NCBI RefSeq assembly: GCF_004322855.1
Contig: NZ_CP036402.1
Span: forward strand, 3,472,001-3,536,000
Source of the DNA: Egibacter rhizosphaerae
Lineage (GTDB): Bacteria > Actinomycetota > Nitriliruptoria > Euzebyales > Egibacteraceae
DNA: 64,000 nucleotides
Direction: 5' to 3'
Part shown: piece after piece, positions 44,534 to 53,770 of the stretch
Layout of the letters: every line of letters starts with the position of its first letter
Numbering within the stretch: position 1 is the stretch's first letter
Notes under the pieces: generated by a model
The model's database searches: none
What the model was told of the DNA's origin: nothing
What the model saw: only the letters and a program-made list of their open reading frames with translations
Position numbers and translations under genes: made by a program

Positions 44534-45862
44534 GTGTCGAGGACCTGGCTCGCGCTCCCGCTCGGCAGCATGGTCGCGTTGATGATCATCGGCTCCTCCG
44601 GGGTGGCGGTGGCCCTGCCGACGCTGTCGGCCGATCTCGGGCTCGACGTGGCCGCGACGTCGTGGGTGCTCGCGTCGTTCGGGCTGACGCTGGCGGTGGC
44701 CACCGCCGTCTTCGGGCGATGGGCGGACCTGGTCGGTCTGCGCCGGCCGTTGCTCGTCGGCGTCGCGCTGGTGGCCGCAGGATCGATGACCGCGGCGACC
44801 GCCGGGTCGTTCGAGGTGCTGATCGCCGGCAGGCTCGTGCAGGGTGCGGGCGGCGGGGCGGTGCCGGTCGTGGTTACCGGCCTGGTCACCGCCCGCTTCT
44901 CGGGTGCCGAGCGAGCCCGCATGCTCGGTGTGATCGGCGTGATCGTCAGCATCGTGTCCGGCTCGGGGCCGCTGATCGGCGGCGCGATCGAGCACGCGCT
45001 CAGTTGGCGCGCCGTCGTGGGTCTGCCGGTGCTGGTGCTGTTGCTCGTGCTCCCGGTGGCCCGGCTGGCAACCACCTCCGGGGACGACCGCGGCGTCGGG
45101 CTCGATCTGCCCGGAGCCCTCCTGACCGGTACGAGCGTGGGCAGCGGGATGGTCCTCCTGCAGGCGGTCGGCGGGACACTCGCCCCTCTTGCCATGGGTG
45201 GCGTGGCGGTGGTCGCGGCCGTCTCCACCGCCACGCTCGTGGTGCACGTCCGGCGACGCCCCCGCGGGTTCCTGCCGCGGCGCCTGCTCGGTGACGTGGG
45301 CCTGCGGCGAGCCTGCCTCGCCGGGTTCGCGACCCTGACGTCGTGGCTCGCGATGCTGTTGGCCGTGCCCGAACTGTTGGCCGGCGTCCAGGGTTGGGAG
45401 CCGTGGCGGATCGGCGTCGCTATGGTGCCCGGGGCGGCGATCGGCGCGCTCGCATCCCGGGCGGTCTCGACCCGTCGTCGGCAGCGGGACCGCGGTCGCA
45501 TCGCCGCCGGCCTCCTGGTGATCGGTGCGGTCGGGCTCGCGATCGGCGGCGCCGCGGGTGGCGAGCCGGCGCCGCTCGTACTCGGCCTCGCCCTCGTCGC
45601 CGCCTGCTTCGGCGGGGCCCATGTGGTGCTGCTCGACGCGGTGCCCGATCTGGTGCCCGAGGGGCTGCGCGGCGGGGCGATCGGGCTGTTCAACCTCGCG
45701 ATGTTCACCGGCGGCGCGGTCGGCGCGGCGCTCGCCGGCGGGCTCGCGGGGATGCTGGGCCTCCGAGGGGCGCTCGTGGCCCTGAGCGTGTTCCCGCTCG
45801 TCGGGGCGGTGGCGGCCCTCGGGGTCACCCGCGGCACCCCCGTCGAGGATGTCAGCCGCTAG
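44534..45862 (+). CDS. MFS transporter, DHA2-like
   Basis: 442 residues from a GTG at 44534 followed by SRTWLALPLGSMVAL. Twelve to fourteen membrane helices are seen. GSSGVAVALPTLSADLGL, then ASFGLTLAVATAVFGRWADLVGLRRPLL (split here: TAVFGRWADLVGLRRP is the DHA loop 2-3 motif), GRLVQGAGGGAVPVVVTGLV and SGSGPLIGGAIEHALSWRAV (motif C and domain junction) place it in the drug:proton antiporter-2 group. Substrate unknown. Tyrosine phenol-lyase follows on the same strand after 115 bases. Confidence 0.85.
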   Translation: MSRTWLALPLGSMVALMIIGSSGVAVALPTLSADLGLDVAATSWVLASFGLTLAVATAVFGRWADLVGLRRPLLVGVALVAAGSMTAATAGSFEVLIAGRLVQGAGGGAVPVVVTGLVTARFSGAERARMLGVIGVIVSIVSGSGPLIGGAIEHALSWRAVVGLPVLVLLLVLPVARLATTSGDDRGVGLDLPGALLTGTSVGSGMVLLQAVGGTLAPLAMGGVAVVAAVSTATLVVHVRRRPRGFLPRRLLGDVGLRRACLAGFATLTSWLAMLLAVPELLAGVQGWEPWRIGVAMVPGAAIGALASRAVSTRRRQRDRGRIAAGLLVIGAVGLAIGGAAGGEPAPLVLGLALVAACFGGAHVVLLDAVPDLVPEGLRGGAIGLFNLAMFTGGAVGAALAGGLAGMLGLRGALVALSVFPLVGAVAALGVTRGTPVEDVSR

Positions 45863-45977
45863 GCTGCCGGGGCGAACGCGACGCACGCACCGCGAGCCGG
45901 CTCGGGAGGCCGGGCCTCCGATGCGCCGGGGAGCGCTCGTTCGCGGCTGCCGTGCTCGATGTGACGGGGAGGATGCC

Positions 45978-47363
45978 GTGGAGCGTCGCAGCTGGGCCGA
46001 GCCGTACCGCGTGAAGGTCGTCGAGCCGATCAGGATGACCACGCGGGCCGAACGCGAGGAGCGCATCGCAGAAGCCGGCTACAACACGTTCCTGCTGCGC
46101 AGCGAGGACGTGTACATCGACCTGCTCACGGACTCGGGGACGGCCGCGATGTCCGACCAGCAGTGGGCGGCCATGATGGTCGGCGACGAGGCCTACGCGG
46201 GCAGTCGGAGCTACTACCGCCTGGAGGAGGCGGTCCGTCTGGTCTACGGGTACGAGGAGCTCGTGCCCACCCATCAGGGCCGCGGCGCCGAGCACCTGCT
46301 CAGCCAGGTCCTCATCTCACCGGGTGACGTGGTTCCCGGGAACATGTACTTCACCACCACACGGTTCCATCAGGAGTACGCCGGGGGGCGGTTCGTCGAC
46401 GTCATCATCGACGAGGCGCACGATCCCGAGAGCCTGCACCCGTTCAAGGGCAACATCGACCTCGACAAGCTGCAGGCCGTGATCGACACGCACGGGGCCG
46501 ATCGCGTCCCTTATGTCTCGTTCGAGACGAACGTGAACATGGCCGGGGGACAGCCGGCGTCCATGGCCAACATCAAGGCGGTCCACGAACGGTGCCGGCA
46601 CTACGGCATCCCGGTCATGCTCGACGCCACGCGCGCGCTCGAGAACGCCTGGTTCATCCAGCAGCGCGAGGGCGGCTATGCCGACCGCAGCGTGGCGGAG
46701 ATCCTGCGGGAGGTCTGCGACCACTCCGAGGGGGCGACGGTCTCCTCGAAGAAGGACAACCTCGTCAACATCGGCGGCTTCCTCGCGGTCCGGGACCCGG
46801 AGATCGCCCGCCGCGCCCGCACACTGCTCGTGGCGTTCGAAGGCCTGCAGACCTACGGCGGCATGGCCGGGCGCGACATGGAGGCCCTGGCCCGCGGCAT
46901 CCACGAGATGGTCGAGACCGACGACCACGTCGGGGCGCGCGTCGGGCAGGTGGAGTATCTCGGAGACCTGCTCGTGAAGGCCGGGGTGCCGATCGTGCGA
47001 CCGGTCGGCGGGCACGGGGTGTTCCTGGACGCCCGCCGCATCTGCTCGCACCTGGCGCACGAACACCTGCCCGCGCAGGCGCTCGCGGCCGCGATCTACC
47101 GCGACTCCGGGGTGCGGGGCATGGAGCGCGGCATCGTCTCCGCCGGCCGCGACCCCCAGACGGGCGAGCACCACACCCCGAAGCTCGAGCTCGTGCGGCT
47201 CACCCTCCCGCGTCGGGTCTACACGCAGGCGCACATGGACGTCACCGCCGAGTCCATCGCCCACGTCACGGACGAGGCCGAGCAGATCCCCGGGCTCGAG
47301 TTCACCTACGAGCCCGGCGAGCTGCGGTTCTTCCAGGCCCGGTTCCAGCCGCTCAGCGGCTGA
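45978..47363 (+). CDS. tpl: Tyrosine phenol-lyase
   Basis: 461 residues from a GTG at 45978 with GGGAGG five bases upstream; TPL is about 456. The beta-eliminating lyase fold shows FLLRSEDVYIDLLTDSGT, YGYEELVPTHQGRGAEHLL, VMLDATRALENAWFI and the PLP lysine in SSKKDNLVNIGGFL (about residue 259). TPL is preferred over tryptophanase because the C-terminal part reads SGVRGMERGIVSAGRD, HTPKLELVRLTLPRRVY and LRFFQARF, as in TPL, where tryptophanase has a different string in place of MERG. The reaction is tyrosine to phenol, pyruvate and ammonia, and it is reversible. Confidence 0.87.
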   Translation: MERRSWAEPYRVKVVEPIRMTTRAEREERIAEAGYNTFLLRSEDVYIDLLTDSGTAAMSDQQWAAMMVGDEAYAGSRSYYRLEEAVRLVYGYEELVPTHQGRGAEHLLSQVLISPGDVVPGNMYFTTTRFHQEYAGGRFVDVIIDEAHDPESLHPFKGNIDLDKLQAVIDTHGADRVPYVSFETNVNMAGGQPASMANIKAVHERCRHYGIPVMLDATRALENAWFIQQREGGYADRSVAEILREVCDHSEGATVSSKKDNLVNIGGFLAVRDPEIARRARTLLVAFEGLQTYGGMAGRDMEALARGIHEMVETDDHVGARVGQVEYLGDLLVKAGVPIVRPVGGHGVFLDARRICSHLAHEHLPAQALAAAIYRDSGVRGMERGIVSAGRDPQTGEHHTPKLELVRLTLPRRVYTQAHMDVTAESIAHVTDEAEQIPGLEFTYEPGELRFFQARFQPLSG

Positions 47364-47514
47364 CGGACCGGAGACCCGCCCAGCGCGGCACCCCGCCCAC
47401 GGCCATCCACACCCACGGGCCCCCGTGTCGTCAGTTGAACGGTCCCCGTGCGTCGGAGCGTCTCGAGTAGTCTGCCGTTCGGCGGGACACGTCGTGGCGT
47501 CTCGGAGGTGGATC

Positions 47515-48765
47515 GTGGTGCAGGAGTCCGAGGTGCCCGAGCCGGTCCGTCCGACGGCCACGCGCGAGCGGGTCGCCACGCTCGACGTGCTCCGCGGGGT
47601 CGCGATCCTCGGGATCCTGATCGTCAACATCGAACTGTTCCGCGGATCGGACTTCTACCAGGTCGTGATGGGGGAGATCCCCGACTACGACGGGGTCGAC
47701 GGAGCCGTGCAGTTCGGCGTCGGGTGGTTGGCGTACGGCAAGTTCCTCTCCAGCTTCGCCCTGCTGTTCGGACTGGGTGCCGCGATGATGTCGGAGCGGG
47801 CCGGTGTTGCCGGACGCCCAGCACGCGGGTTGCTCGCTCGACGCTACGTGGTCCTCGCGGTCCTCGGGATCCTGCACATGACGCTGCTGTTCGCCGGCGA
47901 CATCCTCTTCCAGTACGCGCTGGCGGGGTTCGTGCTGCTCCTGTTCCTCGGGGTGCGGGCCCGGACGGCCCGCTGGTGGGCGGTCGGCATCGGCGTGGCC
48001 TACCTGGTCCTGGCGGTCGGGTTCACCACGCTGGCGGCGACGGCTCCCGAACCGGCCGCCGACGATCCCGTCATGCAGGAGATGGAGGCGTTCTTCGCCG
48101 ACCGCGCCGCCTTCGCGGAGCAGGCCTTCACCACGGGGGGCCTGGGCGAGCAGGTCGCCGCTCGATCCATCGAGGCGCTGTTCCTGCAGAGTGGCCAACT
48201 GTTCCTGCTGCCCTGGGTCCTCACGCTGTTCCTGCTCGGCCTGGCAGCGGGTCGAGCGGGGCTGCACCGCCGTCTTCACGAGCCCTGGTTGCGGCGCACG
48301 GCGATGGTCGCGCTGCCGGTGGGGCTGGTGCTCAACCTCCCGTCGGGATTCGCCGGCTCGCTGGGGGCGGCCGCGATCGGGACCGGCGGTGAGGTCGACG
48401 CCGCGCAGACCGCCGGCACCATGGCCGCCTATCTCGTCGGGTCCCCGCTGCTCGCGGTGGGCTACCTGTCCGTCATCGCCCTCCTGTGCCAGCGTCCGGA
48501 GGTGCTCGCGCGCCTGGACCCGCTGCGGCGAACCGGGCGGATGGCCCTGACCGCGTACCTGTCGCAGAGCCTGCTGTGCACCGCGTTCTTCGTGTGGCTG
48601 GGGTTCTACGATCGCCTGTCGCCGGCGGCGGCCCTGCTCGTCGTCGTCGCCGTCTGGGTGATCGTCGTGGCCGGGTGCACCCTGTGGATGTCGCGCTTCG
48701 ACATGGGGCCGGTCGAGCGGCTGTGGCGCCGCCTCACCTACGGACGCGCGCGGGCCGGTGCCTGA
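47515..48765 (+). CDS. DUF418 multi-pass membrane protein 2
   Basis: 416 residues from the first of two consecutive GTG codons (47515), with GGAGG six bases upstream. DUF418 signatures: ATLDVLRGVAILGILIVNIE, FLSSFALLFGLGAAM, RTGRMALTAYLSQSLLCTAF and FDMGPVERLWRRLTYGR. About ten helices. Paralogue of the protein at 34306 but without the repeat N-terminus. Function of the family not established. Follows tpl by 151 bases. Confidence 0.9.
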   Translation: MVQESEVPEPVRPTATRERVATLDVLRGVAILGILIVNIELFRGSDFYQVVMGEIPDYDGVDGAVQFGVGWLAYGKFLSSFALLFGLGAAMMSERAGVAGRPARGLLARRYVVLAVLGILHMTLLFAGDILFQYALAGFVLLLFLGVRARTARWWAVGIGVAYLVLAVGFTTLAATAPEPAADDPVMQEMEAFFADRAAFAEQAFTTGGLGEQVAARSIEALFLQSGQLFLLPWVLTLFLLGLAAGRAGLHRRLHEPWLRRTAMVALPVGLVLNLPSGFAGSLGAAAIGTGGEVDAAQTAGTMAAYLVGSPLLAVGYLSVIALLCQRPEVLARLDPLRRTGRMALTAYLSQSLLCTAFFVWLGFYDRLSPAAALLVVVAVWVIVVAGCTLWMSRFDMGPVERLWRRLTYGRARAGA

Positions 48766-48777
48766 CGAGGGCGACGC

Positions 48778-49267
48778 TCAGGTCTCGGCGACGACGAGGT
48801 CGTGCAGGGCGTCGAGGTCCTCGGCCAACGCCACCTCCACCCGCTGCAGCACCGCGCTGCCGATGCGACCGCCGAGCCGGCCGAGCCGCAGCCACGGAAC
48901 GCCGATGTCCAGCCGCGCCTCGACGCGACACCCGTCGCCGGCCGGCTCGAAGCGTTGCTCGCCCGCCAGCCGGAGCCGACCGTTGATCAAGGCGAACGCG
49001 TAACGGTGAGGGGGCTCCCAGGCGGTGATCTCCACGGTCCACGGCAAGGTCACGCCCGCGTAGGTGCGAGTGCCGGTGAGGCGGCTGCCCACACCCGGGG
49101 TGGCGCCAAGGGAGCCCTCGCCGCCGGCGTGGGCGTGCCCGTCCGGGGCCCGGACCTCGTGAACGCCCCTCCTGCCACCGGGCCATGCGCGCCGGGTCGG
49201 TGGCGATCGTGAACACCACCGCGGGCGGTCTCGGGATCGTGATCGACGCGGTGACCGTCTGCGTCAC
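48778..49267 (-). pseudogene. SRPBCC-fold protein gene with one-base frameshift
   Basis: If one base is dropped, the gene encodes about 162 residues. The first frame (GTG 49267) gives VTQTVTASITIPRPPAVVF and ATDPARMARWQEG, a normal SRPBCC/polyketide-cyclase opening; the second frame resumes as VHEVRAPDGHAHAGG and continues to GSRLTGTRTYAGVTLPW, AWEPPHRYAFAL and the C-terminal helix. The switch falls in a run of four G on the coding strand (49166-49169), where one G is extra. The length, 490, is one more than a multiple of three. A homopolymer sequencing error is the simplest reading; a real null is possible. Confidence 0.75.
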
Positions 49268-49274
49268 GCCAGGA

Positions 49275-49616
49275 CTAGGCGGCGGGCGCCTCGGGGTGGT
49301 GGTGAGGTTCGGCATCGGGGACGTCGAGCAGGTCTCCGGCCAGCCCCCGGCGCACCAGGGCGAGGCGCACGGCACGGTCGACGTCGGCGGCCGTGGTGGT
49401 GCCGCCGGTCGTGCGCGCGATCGAGCGCTGCAGACGGCGGCGCTCGAGGTGGGCGCTCGCGATCGCGCGCATCCAGGCCATGCGGTCGTCGTCGTTCGCG
49501 GCGAGATCCTCAGCGAGGGCCTCCGCCTGCGCCTCGATCAGCATGAGGGCGAGATCGCGGTCGACGATCTCGAAGGCGAGTTCCTCGTCGATGTGCAACG
49601 CGATCGTACGGGTCAT
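49275..49616 (-). CDS. Hypothetical protein
   Basis: 113 residues from ATG 49616. It begins TRTIALHIDEELAFEIVDRD and is mostly helical, with acidic stretches (EALAEDLAANDDDRM) and a basic centre (HLERRRLQRSIARTT), and ends in a His/Pro-rich tail. No signal peptide or membrane segment. Seven bases upstream of the SRPBCC gene, so probably cotranscribed with it. Family not recognised. Confidence 0.6.
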   Translation of the reverse strand: MTRTIALHIDEELAFEIVDRDLALMLIEAQAEALAEDLAANDDDRMAWMRAIASAHLERRRLQRSIARTTGGTTTAADVDRAVRLALVRRGLAGDLLDVPDAEPHHHPEAPAA

Positions 49617-49877
49617 GAGGTCGACACCTCGTCGGCTCCCGTCGGCGGGCTGGACGCAGTGGGGGTGCGTCGGGCGGCAAATGGTCCCGCACTCGCCGCC
49701 AGCCAGGCAGGCTACCCCGACGCGGTGCCGGCGGTCCGCCTGCTTCCCGGGATGGGGACGGCCGATCGGTCAGGTGGGTTGGTGGCCGAGGGTGCGCTGG
49801 TCATCGGGCCGGGTTGCGAGCGGCCGAGGGGGGGTGGTGCGTGCACTAGGATCGCGACGAGATCGGAAGGTTCCTCA

Positions 49878-50312
49878 ATGCAGATCCGGCTGGGCCGTCG
49901 GGCCGACTACGCCATCCGCGCCGTGCTGCACATCGCGCGGCGCCACGGCGAGCGCGCGAAGGCTCGTGAGATCGCCGAGGCGATGCACGTCCCCGAGACG
50001 TTCCTGCCGCAGATCCTCGCCGCGCTCGTGCGCGCCGAGCTCGTCACGAGCGTGGCCGGACCGGACGGGGGCTACGCGCTCGCCACCGAGCCCGAGCGGG
50101 TGTCGATGCTCGACGTCGTGACCGCCGTCGAGGGCGAGGTGCGCTCCACCGACTGCGTGCTCCGCGGGGGACCGTGCCGGTGGGAGGACCGCTGCGCGGT
50201 CCACGAGCCGTGGGCGCGTGCGCAGCAAGCCCTGCTCGACCAGCTCGGCGCGACCACGTTCGCCGAGCTGCGCGAGGCGGACGAGCTGCTTGAGGCCGAG
50301 CGCGTCGTCTGA
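49878..50312 (+). CDS. Rrf2-family transcriptional regulator
   Basis: 144 residues from ATG 49878. The winged helix starts with MQIRLGRRADYAIRAVLHIA, and AREIAEAMHVPETFLPQILAAL is the recognition region; AGPDGGYALA is the wing. Three cysteines in CVLRGGPCRWEDRC lie where IscR, NsrR and RsrR bind an iron-sulfur cluster, so it may sense redox state, NO or iron. Promoter-like TAGGAT lies at 49847-49852. Neighbouring genes do not reveal a target. Confidence 0.92.
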   Translation: MQIRLGRRADYAIRAVLHIARRHGERAKAREIAEAMHVPETFLPQILAALVRAELVTSVAGPDGGYALATEPERVSMLDVVTAVEGEVRSTDCVLRGGPCRWEDRCAVHEPWARAQQALLDQLGATTFAELREADELLEAERVV

Positions 50313-50350
50313 CAGCAGGCCTGCGGGCATCGCTCCCGACGGTCCCGCAC

Positions 50351-52960
50351 CTACGGTCGCTCGAAGTGCATCCAGTCGTCGAGGCTGCGCCAGCGGCCCC
50401 CCCACTCCCAGCCGCGGGCATCGAACGCCTCCACGACCGCGTCGCCCTCCACGATCATCCCCGGCCGCTCGTTGCCGCGGTCCAGATACGCCTCACCGGC
50501 GGGCGGGAGCACCTCGCCGTCACGCCGATACGGGTTCTGCACGGGATTGAGGTCGATCGCCGTGCCGAAGCTGTGCTCCGACCACGTGTTGCTGCCGGTG
50601 ATCGGACGGCAGTTGAAGGCCGACGAATTGTTCGCCTCCATCGAGGCGTCGTCGTCGCCGCCGTAGGCGGCGATCGGTTCCATCCGCTCGATCGGGAAGC
50701 GCGCGGCGGCGAGGTCGCTCATGATGTCGGCGACCTCCCCCGCGATGTCGTCAGCGACGACGAGCTCGCCCGTCCGCAACTGGTGCGCGAAGTCCCAGTG
50801 GGGGGTCTCGACGATCGCGAGATCGGGCGGATCGACCGGACAGCCCTGCTCCCAGCTCGTGCCGTTCATCGCGTCGCGCTCGTCGTCGTTCAGTGCACGG
50901 GTCGTGGCCTCGGGCTCCGCGCCGAGGCGGATGATCCGGTCGTCGCCCGCCCGCGGGTCGCCGCGCCCGTCGGTGTTGTTCGTCAGGACCCACAGGCTCC
51001 CGTCGGGCGCGGTCACGACCTCGCGCAGCCGGCCGCGCTCGCTCGTCAGCAGCTCCTCGCTGGCGGTGACCTCGTCGCCGTCGACCTCGAGGCGCCACAG
51101 CCGCTCGCCGCGCAGTGCCGCCACGAGCACGTCGCCCTCCCACTGCGGGATCGCCCCGTCGACCAGCACCTCCAGCCCCGACCACGACGCGACCGGGGGC
51201 TGGCGCACGAACACCGGGTCCTCGAGCTCGGGGTCGCCGGTGACGCCGGTCTCGTCCGGCCAGCCGTAGTTGCCGCCGGCGGTGATGACGTTCACCTCGT
51301 CGTCGACATCGGGACCGAACTCCGAGGCCCACAGGCGACCCTCGGCGTCCCAGTCGAGGCCCTGGCTGTTGCGGATCCCGGTGGCGTAGACCGGGCTGGG
51401 CTCGCCGCCATCCCACGTGGGGTTGTCAGACGGCACGCTCCCGTCCGGTTCGAGCCGCAGGATCGCCCCCGCGGGATCCCGGGGATCCTGGCTGCGCTGG
51501 CCGTCGCCGGCGTCCCCGGTGGCGACCCACAGGTAGCCGTCGGGACCGAACGCGATCCGCCCGCCGTTGTGGATGCTCCCGTGGGGGATGCCGTCGAAGA
51601 CGACCTCCTCGGCCTCCCCGGGGTCGGACAGGCGGGTGACGCGGTTCTCGTTCGCCCGCGAGTAGTAGGCGTAGAGATCCCCGGTCCCGGGCCGCTCGGC
51701 GAGGCCGAGCAGCCCCCCCTCCCCGGCGTTGTTCACGTCGAACCGGTGCACCTCCTGCGTCCCGCCCTCGGCGTCGAGCTCGAGGACCCGGCCGCTGTCG
51801 CGCTCGGTCACCAGCACGTCGCCGTTCTCGCGGAAGACCACGTCCCACGGGGCGTCGAGGCCGGTGGCGATGTCGGTCTCGGTGATCTCGACCGGGTCCT
51901 CGGGCGGCGACGGCCGCGGGTCCCCGGCGAACGCTGCGGCGAGCTCCTCGGCGACGAAGGCGCTCACCGCGGCCTCCCCACCGACGATGCGCGCGGCCTC
52001 GAGATCGACGTCGTCGCGCAGCGCCGCGTCGAGCGCATCCGTCAGCCGCTCGGCAGGGACGAGGACGAGCGGCGCGTCCAGCCGAGCCGCGAGCGGCCCG
52101 GCGGACAAGCCGTCGGCGAACGTCGCCCCGCTGGCGGCGAGGGCCTCGGTATCGGCGCCCTCGTCGAGCGCCCGCGTCACCGCCGCGATGCTCGTCCCGT
52201 AGCGGTCGTCGCCCGCCAGGCGGTCCGTCTCGTCCACCAGCGCCGCCACGTCCTCGGCCACCGCGGCGTCGAGCGCGGCCTCGCCTCCGAGCAGGGTCGC
52301 CCGGTCCGGCGCGAGCTCGTCGAGCGCGTCGGCGGTGCTCTGCGGGAGCGCGCCGGGGAGCGCGAGCAGGACCGGCCGCTGCCCGTCGAGAAGCGCGCCG
52401 GCGGCCAGCGCGTCCGCGAAGTCCTCGCCGGACACGACGAGGGCCTCCTCCACGTCGGTCCCCTCGGCGGCGGCTGCGGCGACCTCGGCGGCGGTCTCGT
52501 AGCGGTCTCGTCCGCTCAGCCGATCGACGTCGTCGACGAGGCCCTCGAGCTCGCCGGCGACCGCCTCGTCGACGGCGGCGGGACCGCCCACCAGAAGGAC
52601 CTCCTCGACCTCGAGATCGTCGAGCGCGTCGGCGGTGGCGCCGGGCAGCTCGTCCGATTCGGTGAGCAGGAGCGGGGCGTCGCGGCTCGCGGCGAGTGCC
52701 CCGGCGGTGAGCGCGTCGGGGAAGTCGCGGCCCGTGGCCACCACCGCCGTGGCCGCGGTCTCCCAGCCGTCGCCGGCGACCTCGGCGGCCGTCTCGAAGC
52801 GATCGGCGCCCGCCACCCGCGGGACGGTCGGGTCCGCTCCGTCGTGTTCCGCGGCCCCGGCCGAGCCGGTGGCCAGCACCAGCCCCACGAGCGCCAGCGC
52901 GCCGACCGCCGCGGCCGCGGCCGCGAGTATCCGGGTCGAGCCGAGCGGATGGGCGGACAT
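50351..52960 (-). CDS. CWB2 / PQQ-type sugar dehydrogenase / M15 peptidase triple fusion
   Basis: 869 residues, ATG 52960 with GAGGAGG five bases upstream. Residues 1-36 are a signal peptide. About 48-345 hold three CWB2 repeats (RVAGADRFETAAEVA, RLSGRDRYETAAEVA, RLAGDDRYGTSIAAV). About 352-680 form a glucose/sorbosone dehydrogenase beta-propeller: GLDAPWDVVFRENGDVLVTE, NNAGEGGLLGLAERPGTGDL, HNGGRIAFGPDGYLWVATGD, GNYGWPDETG. About 690-869 are an M15 (D,D-carboxypeptidase-like) domain with zinc motif SEHSFGTAIDLN and closing DWMHFERP. So a wall-bound protein may join sugar oxidation or sugar binding with peptide cleavage. It has no lysine. I know of no precedent for this order, but I could not search. 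Confidence 0.88.
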   Translation of the reverse strand: MSAHPLGSTRILAAAAAAVGALALVGLVLATGSAGAAEHDGADPTVPRVAGADRFETAAEVAGDGWETAATAVVATGRDFPDALTAGALAASRDAPLLLTESDELPGATADALDDLEVEEVLLVGGPAAVDEAVAGELEGLVDDVDRLSGRDRYETAAEVAAAAAEGTDVEEALVVSGEDFADALAAGALLDGQRPVLLALPGALPQSTADALDELAPDRATLLGGEAALDAAVAEDVAALVDETDRLAGDDRYGTSIAAVTRALDEGADTEALAASGATFADGLSAGPLAARLDAPLVLVPAERLTDALDAALRDDVDLEAARIVGGEAAVSAFVAEELAAAFAGDPRPSPPEDPVEITETDIATGLDAPWDVVFRENGDVLVTERDSGRVLELDAEGGTQEVHRFDVNNAGEGGLLGLAERPGTGDLYAYYSRANENRVTRLSDPGEAEEVVFDGIPHGSIHNGGRIAFGPDGYLWVATGDAGDGQRSQDPRDPAGAILRLEPDGSVPSDNPTWDGGEPSPVYATGIRNSQGLDWDAEGRLWASEFGPDVDDEVNVITAGGNYGWPDETGVTGDPELEDPVFVRQPPVASWSGLEVLVDGAIPQWEGDVLVAALRGERLWRLEVDGDEVTASEELLTSERGRLREVVTAPDGSLWVLTNNTDGRGDPRAGDDRIIRLGAEPEATTRALNDDERDAMNGTSWEQGCPVDPPDLAIVETPHWDFAHQLRTGELVVADDIAGEVADIMSDLAAARFPIERMEPIAAYGGDDDASMEANNSSAFNCRPITGSNTWSEHSFGTAIDLNPVQNPYRRDGEVLPPAGEAYLDRGNERPGMIVEGDAVVEAFDARGWEWGGRWRSLDDWMHFERP

Positions 52961-53043
52961 GTGGCCTCCTCAGGACTCCGTTTCGGGATGTGTCGTGGCT
53001 GAGACGCGCGACGGCCCACGAACGACGTGCGGAGTCGTATTCG

Positions 53044-53742
53044 TCAGGACCCGGCACCCTCGGGATCGAGGATACGGTCGAGGTCGATCTCGGCGACGGT
53101 GTCGAACCGGTGGTGCGCGTGGCCGAGCCGTTCGGCCGGGCCGACGCCGACCGTCACCATGCCGGCCGCGAGGGCGGCGTCCACCCCGCTGGCCGCGTCC
53201 TCCACCACGACGCAACGTTCGGCCGCGACCCCGAGCTGGTCCGCCGCGTGGAGGAACAGGTCCGGCGCGGGCTTGGCGCGTTCGACGGCGTTGCCGTCGC
53301 TGACCGCGGCGAACTGGTCGGTGATCCCGAGCCGGTCGAGGACCATCGGTGCGTTGCGCGACGACGAACCGATCGCGACCGCGAGGCCCTCGTCCTTGCA
53401 CGCGAGCACCAGCTCGAGGGCGCCGGGCAGCAGGTCGGCGGGGGAGAGCTCGTCCAGCGCGTCCACGTAGTAGCGGTTCTTGCGGTCGGCCCACTCGCGC
53501 TTCTGCTCGACGTCCGCGGTGACGCCGTTCTCCGCGAGGATCCGCTCCAGCGAGTCCATCCGCGAGACCCCGCGCAGCTCGTCGGCCAGGGCGGAGTCGA
53601 AGTGCCAGCCCTGCTCGTCGGCGAGCCGCGCCCAGCCGCGCTCGTGGAACTCGGCGGTGTCGGTGAGGACCCCGTCGAGGTCGAAGATCACCGCGTCGAG
53701 GCGGGTGGCCTCGTCCGCGCGCGCTCCTGTTCTCGGCCGCAC
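53044..53742 (-). CDS. pgmB: Beta-phosphoglucomutase (HAD family)
   Basis: 232 residues from a GTG at 53742 with AGGAG five bases upstream; the in-frame ATG at 53862 lies in hairpin elements. FDLDGVLTDTAEFHERGWA is the HAD nucleophile motif with the extra catalytic Asp (DxD) and the beta-PGM-type TDTAEFH; LRGVSRMDSLERIL matches the family's substrate loop RGVSR; AIGSSSRNAP (Ser and Arg) and KPAPDLFLHAA (Lys) complete it. It turns beta-glucose 1-phosphate into glucose 6-phosphate. It is the natural partner of the GH65 phosphorylase at 20994. Confidence 0.9.
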   Translation of the reverse strand: MRPRTGARADEATRLDAVIFDLDGVLTDTAEFHERGWARLADEQGWHFDSALADELRGVSRMDSLERILAENGVTADVEQKREWADRKNRYYVDALDELSPADLLPGALELVLACKDEGLAVAIGSSSRNAPMVLDRLGITDQFAAVSDGNAVERAKPAPDLFLHAADQLGVAAERCVVVEDAASGVDAALAAGMVTVGVGPAERLGHAHHRFDTVAEIDLDRILDPEGAGS

Positions 53743-53770
53743 GTGCGCTCCTGTCGCTGCCGACCCGGGA

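Noticed and set aside
45978-47363. Tryptophanase
   Set aside because: The C-terminal substrate-site residues follow the tyrosine phenol-lyase pattern (MERG, RFF) instead.
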